Assembly (NCBI RefSeq): GCF_000697965.2
Contig: NZ_CP015882.1
Span: 806,001 to 870,000, forward strand
Length of the DNA stretch: 64,000 bases
Source: Ensifer adhaerens
GTDB lineage: Bacteria > Pseudomonadota > Alphaproteobacteria > Rhizobiales > Rhizobiaceae
Direction: 5' to 3'
The translations under genes and the position numbers were made by a program. A model generated the notes under the pieces. It searched no databases and was not told the DNA's origin. It saw nothing but the letters and a program-made list of their open reading frames with translations. This document shows, in pieces, positions 51,679 to 60,624 of the stretch (position 1 is the stretch's first letter; each line of letters starts with the position of its first letter).

Positions 51679-53019
51679 TCAGCCGTTGGTCTCGATGATT
51701 TCGGTCCAGGCCTGGTGGGCATCGGCGATCGCCTGTTCCGCGCTTTTGGTGCCGGCGAGCGCCAGGGCCAGTTCGTCGGTCAGCGCATTTTCGAGTTTTG
51801 GCGCATAGACGGCGGTCGGCCAGGCCAGGCTGTTTTCCAATGCGCCATCATCGAGCAGCGGTTGCACCAACGGCTGGAAGTCTCTGAAATTCTTAGATTT
51901 CAAGCCAGACTGGCGGTCCGGGTCGATGCCCGAGCCGGTGAGCGCCAGAAGCTCCTGGTGGTAGTCCTTGCCGGTCGCAAGCTTGATCAGGTCCCAGGCG
52001 ACGTCCTTGTTTTTCGATCCGCTGGTGATCGCAAAACCGAAGCCGGCATTGAAGGCGAGGCGGGGTGTTTTGTTGCTGCCGCCGACGGGAATGCGCGTCA
52101 CCCCCCACTTGTCGACGATCTTCGAGCCCTTGGGGTCCTGTGCATAGCCGCCGAGATCGGTCCAGAAGTCGATCTGTGCAGCCTTGCCGTTGAGAAACGC
52201 GGGCAGCCCTTCTTCGAAGCGGGTTTCAAGTGGGGTCGGCAGCGCATGGGGAGCCGACGCAAGCAGCGACTTCAGGGCTTCGACGGCCTCGGTGCTGTCG
52301 AGCGCCGAGGTGCCGTCCGCCTTCAAGAAGTTGCCGCCGAAGCCGGTGAGCCGGTTGGCATAGGTGGAAAGAATGATGACCGGGATCTTCGCGCCCAGAA
52401 CCGCAGCACCATAGATGCCGTTCTTCTTTTCCGCCTCGGTGATCACCCTGGCGTTCTCGTTGTATTCGTCCCAGGTTGCCGGCGCCTTCAGGCCGTAGCG
52501 ATCAAACAGCTCGCGGTTATAGAACAACAGATGGCTGTCGCCGTCATAGGGCAGGCCATAGCGACGGCCGTCATGCAGCGTGTACTGGTCGTAGATCGTC
52601 TGGATGAAGTCTTCCGGCTGGATCTCGGCCTTGTCACGCTCGATGAGATCGGTCACGTCCTCGATCACGCCATCTTCGGCGAGCTGACCCTTGTAGGTAT
52701 AGAAATAGTCGATGACGTCGAACTGGTTGGCGCCCGACTGCACGTCCAGCGTCGCCTTGACGCTGACCTGGTCGTAGGGCACCGCCGTGACGTTGACCTT
52801 GGCTCCGGTCAGCCTTTCGAAATCTTCGGCAATTTTCTTGCCCGTGACGACATGCGGCTGGATGATCAGGAGATTGACCGTGCGGCCGGCATATTTGTTG
52901 CCGGACGCAAGGGCCGTCGAGGAGGCAAGTGGCGCGATGAAGGGCAGGGCGCCGGCAGCCGCGAGCGATTTCAGCACGCTGCGGCGGCGATAGGCCTGGC
53001 CGAAAATGGAACTGGACAT
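51679..53019 (-). CDS. Sugar ABC solute-binding protein with Tat-like signal, second system
   Basis: A 446-residue family-1 solute-binding protein. The N-terminus YRRRSVLKSLAAAGALPF resembles a twin-arginine (Tat) signal, with cleavage after about residue 38 (ALASG). Later motifs are TGKKIAEDFERLTGAKVNVT, YGLPYDGDSHLLFYNRELFD and FAITSGSKNKDVAWDLIKLA. It is the first gene of the operon with the aldo-keto reductase and two permeases. The 293 bp upstream (53020-53312) have no gene but include an AT-rich palindrome at 53133-53145. Confidence 0.92.
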   Translation of the reverse strand: MSSSIFGQAYRRRSVLKSLAAAGALPFIAPLASSTALASGNKYAGRTVNLLIIQPHVVTGKKIAEDFERLTGAKVNVTAVPYDQVSVKATLDVQSGANQFDVIDYFYTYKGQLAEDGVIEDVTDLIERDKAEIQPEDFIQTIYDQYTLHDGRRYGLPYDGDSHLLFYNRELFDRYGLKAPATWDEYNENARVITEAEKKNGIYGAAVLGAKIPVIILSTYANRLTGFGGNFLKADGTSALDSTEAVEALKSLLASAPHALPTPLETRFEEGLPAFLNGKAAQIDFWTDLGGYAQDPKGSKIVDKWGVTRIPVGGSNKTPRLAFNAGFGFAITSGSKNKDVAWDLIKLATGKDYHQELLALTGSGIDPDRQSGLKSKNFRDFQPLVQPLLDDGALENSLAWPTAVYAPKLENALTDELALALAGTKSAEQAIADAHQAWTEIIETNG

Positions 53020-53132
53020 GAGATCCTCCGTCGAAATCTGGGCTGGCCAGCGTTGTCATTCGTTGTGGGCGGAACGGGTCCGGCGCACGTGTTGTTGCCA
53101 GCATCATGCGTGAGAATACTGGGCTTATACAC

Positions 53133-53145
53133 ATATAGTCTATAT
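53133..53145. promoter_or_regulatory. AT-rich palindrome upstream of the second ABC operon
   Basis: ATATAG-T-CTATAT, a perfect 6-1-6 palindrome in an AT-rich patch about 114 bp before the solute-binding protein gene. It is a possible operator or promoter element for a regulator not encoded here. Confidence 0.3.
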
Positions 53146-53312
53146 ATTTTATGTAGTATTGCGGAATGATTTTGCTTCTCTCTCCCCCCGGCCGGAGTAG
53201 GAATTTCCTCAAGCGATTGTTCCTGATCCGCCGGAGCCGGGACGAAAGCCGTCCCGGTCCATCCGGTTGCGCACAGATGGTAAGTGCGATCCGCTCGATA
53301 TATGTCCGATGA

Positions 53313-54518
53313 TCAGTCAACCTTAGCAGTGGCCAGACGTTGCGCTTTCAATCCGAGCAGAATTCCGAGGGAAGGCAGGATGCCCGCTACGAGCAGGTTG
53401 GTGCCGAGATCGAACTGATCGACAATACGACCGCCGGCAAAGGATCCGGCGGCAATGGCGATATTAAAGATTGCGACGAACAGCGCCGTTGCGACTTCGA
53501 TGTCGGAGGGTGCCGACTTCATCATCCAGGTTTGCAATGAGACCGAGACGCCACCATAGGCGATGCCCCACAAGATGAGGACGACCGCACCGCCAAGAGC
53601 GGAGTTTCCGAAGAGAGCAAAGCCGAAGAGGACAGCAGCAAGGGCACCGGCAATGCACAGCAAGGTCGCGCCGGTACGCCTGGCGGCCCCAGGGCCAGCA
53701 ACAAAGTTTCCGCCAATACCAGCGGCTCCATAGGCAAACAGCATGAGCCCGACCCATTGTGTGCCGATGCCCGAAACAACTTCCAGGAGCGGACGTATGA
53801 AGGTGTAGGCCATGAAATGCCCCGCAACGAACAGGAACGTGATCGCCAAACCAAGCTGGATCCGGCGGTTCAAGAGCTGATGGCCAAACTGGCTGAGCCG
53901 GACGGACTGGTGGACGGGCAGCGCAGGCAACGCGCAGAGATTGACCACAAGCACGATCGCACAAAAGACCGCCATCGCGGCAAACGCGAAGCGCCAGCCC
54001 GCCGCGTCACCGATCATGGCTCCGACCGGAACGCCAAGAACCGAAGCTGCTGCAACGCCGCCGAAAATGATCGCCGTTGCGACACCGATCGATCGGCCCG
54101 GAACCAGCCGTAGCGCAAGGCCTCCGGCAACGGCCCAGATGCCGCCCATGCAAAGGCCGACAATGATACGCGCCGCCAGGAGCAAACCGATCGTACTGGC
54201 CAGCGCCGAAATGATGTTTGCAACAACCAGCAGCAAGAGAAGGGTGGTCAGGATGCGCCTTCTGTCGATCCTGCCGGCCAAGAGTACCACGGTGGGCGCA
54301 AAGAGCGCGGCAAGCAACGCCGGCAGCGAGAGCGTCAAACCGGCGGTCCCCATCGACGTTTGAAGGTCGTCTGCGATCGGCGTCATTAACCCAACGGGCA
54401 GCATCTCCGTCGTCACGACGCAAAAGGTCGACAGGCCGGCGGCATAGACCGGTAGCCAATTCTCCCGGTCAGGGCCTCCCTTCCTTTGGAGTCCGTCGGT
54501 TTCTTCCTGGAGTTTCAT
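53313..54518 (-). CDS. MFS efflux transporter (DHA1, AraJ/NepI-like)
   Basis: A 401-residue inner-membrane protein with about 12 helices. Family features are TTEMLPVGLMTPIADDL in helix 1, the loop motif AGRIDRRRIL between helices 2 and 3, and RIIVGLCMGGIWAVAGGLALRL around helix 4. It probably exports sugars, purines or drugs. It is divergent from a LysR-type gene with a 166-bp shared region, the usual regulator/pump arrangement. Confidence 0.92.
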   Translation of the reverse strand: MKLQEETDGLQRKGGPDRENWLPVYAAGLSTFCVVTTEMLPVGLMTPIADDLQTSMGTAGLTLSLPALLAALFAPTVVLLAGRIDRRRILTTLLLLLVVANIISALASTIGLLLAARIIVGLCMGGIWAVAGGLALRLVPGRSIGVATAIIFGGVAAASVLGVPVGAMIGDAAGWRFAFAAMAVFCAIVLVVNLCALPALPVHQSVRLSQFGHQLLNRRIQLGLAITFLFVAGHFMAYTFIRPLLEVVSGIGTQWVGLMLFAYGAAGIGGNFVAGPGAARRTGATLLCIAGALAAVLFGFALFGNSALGGAVVLILWGIAYGGVSVSLQTWMMKSAPSDIEVATALFVAIFNIAIAAGSFAGGRIVDQFDLGTNLLVAGILPSLGILLGLKAQRLATAKVD

Positions 54519-54684
54519 CTAATTGCCTCTTTCATTCTGGGGCGAGGCACGTTGTGGCGCCCAGCCAATCCTTCATGTCCCGTTGCCGGGACGTTGCAAG
54601 GCATTCTTTACTGTTTCCGATATTCAGATAAACTTCGGCCTTATGGAAACAAAAGGGACGAATCGTCCCCAATAGGATCTTGCG

Positions 54685-55587
54685 ATGCTGGACCATCTCG
54701 GCGATGTGCGCGCCTTTGTTCGTGTCGCCGATGACCAGAGCTTCACCCTGGCGGCGGAACGGCTCGGCCTCTCCCGTTCCGCGGTCGGGAAATGTGTCGC
54801 ACGTCTTGAAGACAATATGGCAACGCGGCTGATCCATAGAACAACGCGTAGCGTCAGCCTCACCGAGGAGGGCCAGCTCTTCTACGAGCATGCGATCAGG
54901 ATCCTGTCAGAAGTGGACGACGCGGAGTTCGCCTTGGCACAACGGCACCAGGCCCCAAGAGGGCGCCTTCGCATCGATGTGCCGATCGCCCTCGGTAGGC
55001 TGCACATTCTGCCCGTTCTCCAGCGCTTCCTGAACCGTTGGCCCGAGGTGGAAGCGGAGGTTTCGTTTTCGGATGAGTATCGCGACATCGTCGGCGACGG
55101 CATCGACGTTGCCGTTCGTATCGGCGGGCCCACCGACAGTCGCCTCGTGCGGCGGGTCCTGGCCTCTCATCGGCTCATAACCTGCGCTGCGCCGGAGTAT
55201 TTAAAGCGGCGCGGAACGCCGCGCACCATCGACGAACTGACGCGCCACGACAGGATCGGGTTCAAGCACGCAGGCGGACCGGTACCGTGGCATTACAGGG
55301 TCGGCGGCGGAGACCGGGACGTCGGTGTTCAGGGAAACTTGCGTCTCGGAAACACCGAGGCCATTCGCGACGCTTGCCTCGCCGGAACGGGCCTTGCGCA
55401 ACTCGGCGCCTTCCTGGTGGGCCGCGACATCAGGGAAGGCAGGCTTGTCCCCCTGCTCGAAGAATTCGAACGCGACGAGCCGTCTGTTTGCGTCGTCTAT
55501 CCGACACGAAAGCACGTTTCTCCAAAGGTCCGCCTTTTTATTGAGGCCATCCGAGCGGAATGGGCGGCCGGTGCGCCCTGGGCGTAG
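54685..55587 (+). CDS. LysR-family transcriptional regulator
   Basis: A 300-residue LTTR. The N-terminal winged helix (about 1-60: VRVADDQSFTLAAERLGLSR, SAVGKCVARLEDNMATRLIH) is followed by a co-inducer domain (PRGRLRIDVPIALGRLHILP, DVAVRIGGPTDSRLVRRVLA). It probably controls the divergent MFS gene. The ATG at 54685 gives the standard LTTR N-terminus (MLDHLGDVRAFV). No clear T-N11-A box could be picked in the intergenic region. Confidence 0.93.
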   Translation: MLDHLGDVRAFVRVADDQSFTLAAERLGLSRSAVGKCVARLEDNMATRLIHRTTRSVSLTEEGQLFYEHAIRILSEVDDAEFALAQRHQAPRGRLRIDVPIALGRLHILPVLQRFLNRWPEVEAEVSFSDEYRDIVGDGIDVAVRIGGPTDSRLVRRVLASHRLITCAAPEYLKRRGTPRTIDELTRHDRIGFKHAGGPVPWHYRVGGGDRDVGVQGNLRLGNTEAIRDACLAGTGLAQLGAFLVGRDIREGRLVPLLEEFERDEPSVCVVYPTRKHVSPKVRLFIEAIRAEWAAGAPWA

Positions 55588-55700
55588 CCCGGCGCGCCCT
55601 CATGCCTTCGGCTGTGCTACTCGCAACTTGTGGGGCGCGATCACGCGCACTACCTGTGAGGCGTGAAGAGCGGCGGCCGCAACGGCATGTCCTTGAGGTG

Positions 55701-56138
55701 ATGATGAAACTGCCCCCGCAAGCTGGAGCCCCGCCTGCGAGCAATCCCGACGTGTTCGACGCATCCTGCTCGGCTCGGCATGCGCTCGAACTGATATCGA
55801 CGAAATGGGCGATCCTCATCATGTCGGCGCTCGCGGCGGGCCCGATGCGCAATGGCGCGTTGCTGCGCAAGATCGAGGGCATTTCGCAAAAGATGCTGAC
55901 CCAGACGTTGAAGGACCTCGAGCGCAACGGGTTGGTGCAGCGTCACGATCACCAGACGAACCCGCCCCATGTCGAGTACAGTCTGAGCTCGGTCGGCCTG
56001 TCTCTCAGCGAAACGCTCATCAGCCTCGACCGATGGGCGGAGCGGAACTTTCCGGAGCTTGATTACTTCAGGGAGCAATACGATGCGGCCGCGAGCGAGG
56101 CAAAGGCGGCCAGGCGGCGGAAGGTCCGCCTGGCCTAG
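55701..56138 (+). CDS. HxlR-family winged-helix regulator
   Basis: A 145-residue regulator. The HxlR core is at about 20-110: CSARHALELISTKWAILIMS, LLRKIEGISQKMLTQTLKDL, ERNGLVQR and VEYSLSSVGLSL. A conserved-position Cys (in FDASCSARHAL) is the residue used for redox or electrophile sensing in some relatives. The start is ATG 55701 or 55704, with TTGAGG upstream; the longer open frame is not supported. It converges with the flavodoxin-like gene 30 bp away and probably regulates it. Confidence 0.92.
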   Translation: MMKLPPQAGAPPASNPDVFDASCSARHALELISTKWAILIMSALAAGPMRNGALLRKIEGISQKMLTQTLKDLERNGLVQRHDHQTNPPHVEYSLSSVGLSLSETLISLDRWAERNFPELDYFREQYDAAASEAKAARRRKVRLA

Positions 56139-56168
56139 CCGAAAGATATTGCGCGCACGCAAGACGGC

Positions 56169-56798
56169 TCACGCCCAGACGCGACCTGATCGCGGCGTGT
56201 CGATCTGGTAGTCGGAGGTGTGAGCGCTGAAGAAATTCCGACCGAACACGCGTGCCCGTCCGATCGGGTCACTCGGATCGCGGCAAATATCTGTGCGTGC
56301 GTTGCCATGGCCATGAACGACGCCGACGAAGGTCGAACGCGTATAGCGGCTGAATTCCTGGAACTGATGCTGCGGGCTGGACGAAACGGTGGGGTAGGTC
56401 TCTTCTGAGCTGAGGACGAGGCCGATCCGTTTTCCAGTCATCTGCGCGACAACGGACGCCGATTGTGGATGCGACGCGGCGACGTAGCAGAACATTCGAT
56501 CGAAGAACGCCTTCAACTGCGCAGAGACGCCATACCAGTAGATCGGGCTTGCGGCGACAAAGCCGTCAGCGGGAAGGTAGGAACCAAAGAACGCCCGCCG
56601 GAAACCGTCGTCGATCGCGCATTCGCCATCCGGCATACGACATTGGCGACAGTCTCTAAGCAGCGCCGACAGGACGTCGTCGACGTGAACGGTCTCGACC
56701 TCGTGGCCCGCCTCAAGCAGGCCATCGGCCACGGCATTCGCCATCGTCGTCGAGTTTCCATCGCGCCGCGGGCTGGAGCAGAGAACCATTGCCTTCAT
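56169..56798 (-). CDS. Flavodoxin-fold NAD(P)H-dependent FMN oxidoreductase
   Basis: A 209-residue flavoprotein. The FMN phosphate loop is CSSPRRDGNSTTMANAVADG at the N-terminus, and the second flavin loop reads SPIYWYGVSAQLKAFFDRM. The central cysteines DCRQCRMPDGECAIDD are typical of multimeric flavodoxin/iron-sulfur-like relatives. It probably reduces quinones or electrophiles. ATG 56798 has GAGGAAG upstream. An inverted repeat 87-110 bp upstream may be the HxlR operator. Confidence 0.9.
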   Translation of the reverse strand: MKAMVLCSSPRRDGNSTTMANAVADGLLEAGHEVETVHVDDVLSALLRDCRQCRMPDGECAIDDGFRRAFFGSYLPADGFVAASPIYWYGVSAQLKAFFDRMFCYVAASHPQSASVVAQMTGKRIGLVLSSEETYPTVSSSPQHQFQEFSRYTRSTFVGVVHGHGNARTDICRDPSDPIGRARVFGRNFFSAHTSDYQIDTPRSGRVWA

Positions 56799-56884
56799 CG
56801 ATATCTTCCTCAAGCAGCGGACAACCTGGAAAGGGAAACTCCAGGGCTTGGTTGCAGGCCTATCGGGCGCAAGGGCCACCTACA

Positions 56885-56908
56885 AGTACGCACCTTGGGG
56901 TGCCTATG
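56885..56908. promoter_or_regulatory. Inverted repeat, candidate HxlR operator
   Basis: AGTACGCACC (56885-56894), TTGG, GGTGCCTATG (56899-56908): an imperfect 10-4-10 inverted repeat (8 of 10 pairs) upstream of the flavodoxin-like gene. The GTAC-type half-site resembles motifs seen before HxlR-controlled reductases. Confidence 0.35.
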
Positions 56909-57347
56909 TTGCGGGTGCTTTCGCTCTTTCGCTATTCGGTTCGGGCCGCGACGGCCAGTTCGGCACATGCCGGGTAGAGGCGCATGCTGGTGGCAAGGGA
57001 TCGCGGCCGTGGCCTTGGGCCCACGTGGCAAATCGACCGGAGCAGGCTGCAACAGCGCGCGCAGTCGTGTCGGCAGAGCGTCTTTTCAGTTCAGCAGGTC
57101 TACAGCCGTTTGGGCATGGGTGTTGTCCGGCGGTCAAGGTGTTGGTGGAGAGCACGCTCGAGATCCCGAATGATGGCTCGTCACGAGAGCCGCTGCTGCA
57201 CAGGTCGGGATCGCAAGGGGATCCGGACCGTTTGCATGCCATGACCCTACGGCTGTGGAGGGATGCCGTGCCGATGGCCAATACTTGGCGAAGCGGCTTT
57301 CTGATCGAGTTGCGGCCCGCAATGCAGCTGACACCGGAGGTTTATTC

Positions 57348-57379
57348 TTGACCGATGCATAGCTGGATGGCTATGTATC
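57348..57379 (+). promoter_or_regulatory. Promoter with overlapping inverted repeat before the DUF1801 gene
   Basis: TTGACC (57348-57353) and TATGTA (57372-57377) with 18-bp spacing form a plausible sigma-70 promoter. The inverted repeat GATGCATAGC-N6-GCTATGTATC (57354-57379, 9 of 10 pairs) overlaps the spacer and -10, as a repressor site would. Confidence 0.5.
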
Positions 57380-57463
57380 GTGCTTAGCCATTTGGCATGG
57401 GGCTCCGCGCCCATCACGGTGGATCCGACCCTGAACGAACTGACGGAACAGTCGAGGTCCGGG

Positions 57464-57964
57464 ATGTCTGAGAAGAAAGTCGGAAAGAACGCACCGAAAG
57501 CCGCTTCCCCTGCGCCACGCTCAAAGATCGGACGCAAGACGCCGCCGACAAAATCGGCCGATGGCGTCGTCCTTCTAACCGGCGGCAATCCGCAGATCGC
57601 AAAGGGCTACGGAAATGCGCCGGTGCAGCAGTACATCGCTGCGATGCCGGGGTGGAAAAGCGATCTAGGCAAGCGGCTGGACCGGCTGGTCGTCAAGACC
57701 GTTCCCGGCGTCGAAAAAGCGGTCAAGTGGAACTCTCCCTTTTATGGCGTGGAAAAGGATGTCTGGTTCCTCAGTTTTCATTGCATGACGAAATACGTGA
57801 AGGTCGCTTTCTTCCGCGGGGCGCAATTCAGCCCCTTACCTCCCGGCACGTCAAAACAGCCGGATGTTCGTTATCTCGACATCTATGAGACGGACGAACT
57901 CGACGAGGCGCAGTTCATGGATTGGGTCAAGCAGGCCAGCGAACTGCCGGGCGAGAAGATGTAA
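57464..57964 (+). CDS. DUF1801-family protein
   Basis: A 166-residue soluble protein. After a basic, Lys/Pro-rich N-terminal 40 residues comes a DUF1801 (YdhG/YjbR-like) domain: PVQQYIAAMPGWKSDLGKRL, VPGVEKAVKWNSPFYGVEKD and VKVAFFRGAQFSPLPPGTS. The biochemical function of the family is not established to my knowledge. ATG 57464 follows GAGG. A palindrome overlapping its promoter suggests repression. It converges with the S41 peptidase gene. Confidence 0.88.
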   Translation: MSEKKVGKNAPKAASPAPRSKIGRKTPPTKSADGVVLLTGGNPQIAKGYGNAPVQQYIAAMPGWKSDLGKRLDRLVVKTVPGVEKAVKWNSPFYGVEKDVWFLSFHCMTKYVKVAFFRGAQFSPLPPGTSKQPDVRYLDIYETDELDEAQFMDWVKQASELPGEKM

Positions 57965-58066
57965 AGCGTCGCCGCAGATCCTTCGCCGCCGGGAATGGCC
58001 GGGCCAACGGATGTCAGCGGCCACGGCGGCGTACGGCCGCGGCCCTGCCTCCCCACAAGCTGCTTC

Positions 58067-59545
58067 TCAATCGGCATTGCCCACCATGAGTATCTTCATG
58101 ACGGCGGCCATTGCCGGGTCGGTGCCAGCGGCATAGTCGGCAAAGCTAGTGGAGCGCGCGACGTCTGGCTGAAGGGGACCTGCCGGGACGTCGTAGACGT
58201 AATTCAGCAGGAAACAGGTCCTGATCTCCGACAGGCTGCAACCGTGTTCCCAGTCGTGATAGGCCGTCGAGTAACGGATGGTGATCTTCGAGTTCGGCAG
58301 AACCGTGCGGCCGCCTTCGCCCCAAAACTGCAGCCGGTCTCCTATCGGCTCGCCGACACGTACCGTGCGCGGGCCGCCGAAGTACTTCAGTCGCGCCGCC
58401 GTGCTGATCGCGGCCGAAAACGTGTTCGCGCTGGTCAGCACAAACAGCCGTCCCTCCGGCGGCAGGATGGCCGGGAGCCTTCGCGAGAAATCGGCGGTCA
58501 GTTCGTAATTGCCGCCATTGTTGAACCGCAGGTCGACGACTGCATTGCGTATCGGTTTTTTCTCAGCTTCGTCCAGCACCTTGGCGAGCCCCTGCGACAG
58601 GCCCTCCGGCGTCGCATCCCTGATGCGGTTGATCTGGATGTAGAGAAGATCGGGCAAGGGATAGTGGTGCCAGACATTGGCGTCGGGGCGCGTGAGATAG
58701 GCCGGTAGCGTGACATCGTCGAGCACGTGCCGCCACCCGGCGCCGCGACCGGTCTGTGACAAGGGACTGAAATCGCGTCGTGGCCAGACATGGGCGTTCA
58801 AGGGTTCCGGCGCACCGGACGTGGCGACAAGAGCGATCTGCGCAGCGCTTCCATCCTCGCGACGGATGAAATAGGCGCTTTCCTGCGGGCTTTCGGCAAG
58901 GCCGGCGGCATGGAGCAATTCCGGCGAAATCGCGACATTCGGGACGAATTCCTTGGCGAGATTGGCGGGGCCGCCGAAATAGGGCCGAAGCGCATCGACA
59001 AAGGCCTCCGTCGCTCTTCCATTTACCTCAAGGATCTCTCCGCCCAAAAGGTGCGATTGCTCGCCTGTCGTGGCGATCACAAACAGGCCGTCGGCAAACC
59101 AGCCAAGCCGGATGGGAACCGCATTGAAGCTGTGGCCGCCGACGAGGCCGACCACGCTGGTGTGCCCATTGTCGGCGAGCGCGACCGCTTTTGCAGCCGC
59201 GATCGCCAGACCGGCGCGGTCGAGATCACCGGCCCGTTGTTCGATCACTTCGAGGGCGGCGGCAAACGCGGCCTGGGCGGTCGGCGAGAAGCTGCGGTCG
59301 ACCTCGATCAGGCGCCGCAGATGGGCAAGGTCCTGCCTGTTGCGCTCCAGTTGCAAGGTCGCGGCCGGAAAGTCGCTTCGGGGATAGCTCTTCAGCGTCG
59401 GATAGAGAATAGCCGCAAGCGGCGCGACCAGCAGGAAAAGCAAGGCGGCAAGCGCGATCGATGCAATCCGAACGCCGCGCCGCCGCCAAAACCTCTTGCC
59501 TCTCGGCGCCGGACCTTCCTTGCCGATTTGAGTCTCGTTTCCCAT
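58067..59545 (-). CDS. Membrane-anchored S41-family peptidase
   Basis: About 492 residues. A cytoplasmic N-terminus (basic: RGKRFWRRRGVRIASIAL) precedes one transmembrane helix (about 27-48). The extracytoplasmic part has tail-protease (S41) features: VVDLRFNNGGNYELT, the presumptive catalytic Ser region TSANTFSAAISTAARLKYFG, and VGEPIGDRLQFWGEGG. It lacks an obvious PDZ domain, so it differs from Prc at 61379. The start at ATG 59545 is preferred; ATG 59590 would add 15 residues. Substrate unknown. Confidence 0.8.
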   Translation of the reverse strand: MGNETQIGKEGPAPRGKRFWRRRGVRIASIALAALLFLLVAPLAAILYPTLKSYPRSDFPAATLQLERNRQDLAHLRRLIEVDRSFSPTAQAAFAAALEVIEQRAGDLDRAGLAIAAAKAVALADNGHTSVVGLVGGHSFNAVPIRLGWFADGLFVIATTGEQSHLLGGEILEVNGRATEAFVDALRPYFGGPANLAKEFVPNVAISPELLHAAGLAESPQESAYFIRREDGSAAQIALVATSGAPEPLNAHVWPRRDFSPLSQTGRGAGWRHVLDDVTLPAYLTRPDANVWHHYPLPDLLYIQINRIRDATPEGLSQGLAKVLDEAEKKPIRNAVVDLRFNNGGNYELTADFSRRLPAILPPEGRLFVLTSANTFSAAISTAARLKYFGGPRTVRVGEPIGDRLQFWGEGGRTVLPNSKITIRYSTAYHDWEHGCSLSEIRTCFLLNYVYDVPAGPLQPDVARSTSFADYAAGTDPAMAAVMKILMVGNAD

Positions 59546-59745
59546 CGATTGACGGCCCCCAACAGCGCCCCTCTTCAAGGCGCGATCCATCCACAAATTC
59601 GGCGCTCCAGCCAGGGCCGGCGATATTCCTTCAGCATCGCGCCCGAGCCCTGTTCCGGCCCGCAGCAATGACGGAGGTCGGACGATCGGCAAGACAAGAC
59701 GTAGGAACGGCAGCACGACAATTCCATGCTCGCCGCCGGGGAAAA

Positions 59746-60447
59746 TCAGAAGGCCGGTTCGGTCCCGTATTCGTCGTGGCGCCGGTTCCAAACGTAGGGT
59801 TCGGTCTGTGGCCATCCCGCGGGAGACACTTCCCATGTTTCCTGGCGACCGTAGGGCGTCAGGTCCAGATACGTCCACATGCTGCCGAGATACTCCACGC
59901 CACGCGCACCGTTGAAATAGGTGCGGTAGATATCGTCGCCGTCCCTGAGGAAAACGCTGACGCCATGACGCTCGCTGGTCCTGGTCGGGTCATCCGGGTC
60001 GGCGACCGTGGCCCCCATGTCGTGGTTGAAGTCGCTCGCCATGGACGAGTACCAGACCGGGTGCTGCCACTGCATCCGGGCCTGATATTTCTGCAGCTTC
60101 TCGAGCGGCGCGCGCGAGATCAGCACGATGGACGTATCGCGTGCGTTGAGATGCGCCGGGTGGGTCATCGCGTCCACGACCCAGGAACAGCCGTCGCAGC
60201 CCGCCTTCCATCCGGGCGCGAACATGAAGTGATAGACGATCAGTTGCCGCCGACCATCGAAGAGGTCGGCAAGGCTTAAAGTGCCCGTGGGGCCTTCGAA
60301 CGAATAGTCCTTGTCGATCCTGACCATCGGCAAGCGCCGTCGCTCGGCGCTCAAGTCATCGCGTGCGCGGGTGAGGGCTTTCTCCCTGGCAATCTGTTGT
60401 TCGATTGCGGCTTGCCACTCATCCATTGAAACGATCTTAGGCAACAT
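59746..60447 (-). CDS. DUF899-family thioredoxin-like protein
   Basis: A 233-residue member of the DUF899 (COG4312) family, with a thioredoxin-like fold of unknown activity. Typical segments are PMVRIDKDYSFEGPTGTLSL, LIVYHFMFAPGWKAGCDGCS and HGVSVFLRDGDDIYRTYFNG. A CxxC-like pair (GCDGCS) is visible. ATG 60447 has GGGAG ten bases upstream. It is divergent from the ArsR-AraC regulator, in line with the common ArsR/DUF899 pairing. Confidence 0.92.
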   Translation of the reverse strand: MLPKIVSMDEWQAAIEQQIAREKALTRARDDLSAERRRLPMVRIDKDYSFEGPTGTLSLADLFDGRRQLIVYHFMFAPGWKAGCDGCSWVVDAMTHPAHLNARDTSIVLISRAPLEKLQKYQARMQWQHPVWYSSMASDFNHDMGATVADPDDPTRTSERHGVSVFLRDGDDIYRTYFNGARGVEYLGSMWTYLDLTPYGRQETWEVSPAGWPQTEPYVWNRRHDEYGTEPAF

Positions 60448-60604
60448 TCTCAATGATCTCCCTTTTTGGGCAACTTGCGTGGGGGCATCGTTGCAACGCT
60501 GAACTCCGGTCGGCGACGTCCAGCCAACCGGCTCGGTTCGATTGCTCCCGAAAAGCTCTCAATCCGATCTTACCGGCGCGGTCTCCGTCGCATCTGGCTG
60601 CAAT

Positions 60605-60624
60605 ATGTTGTAAAACCATAACAT
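60605..60624. promoter_or_regulatory. Inverted repeat overlapping the ArsR-AraC start codon
   Basis: ATGTTGT (60605-60611), 6-nt spacer, ATAACAT (60618-60624): 6 of 7 paired positions, just upstream of and touching the regulator ATG. A plausible ArsR-type operator for autoregulation and control of the DUF899 gene. Confidence 0.4.

Larger units (their letters stand above)
56799..57463. other. Gene-poor interval
   Basis: About 665 bp. Several open frames exist on both strands, but none has a plausible RBS, domain or protein-like composition. It holds the candidate HxlR operator (56885-56908) and the palindromic promoter region of the DUF1801 gene (57348-57379). Remnants of a decayed gene are possible, but I cannot name one. 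Confidence 0.5.

Noticed and set aside
56848..57351. Open frames in 56.8-57.35 kb as a hypothetical gene
   Set aside because: Overlapping frames on both strands, none with RBS or protein-like composition; treated as non-coding.
58790..59671. 293-codon open frame opposite the S41 peptidase
   Set aside because: Shadow of a gene with clear S41 motifs.
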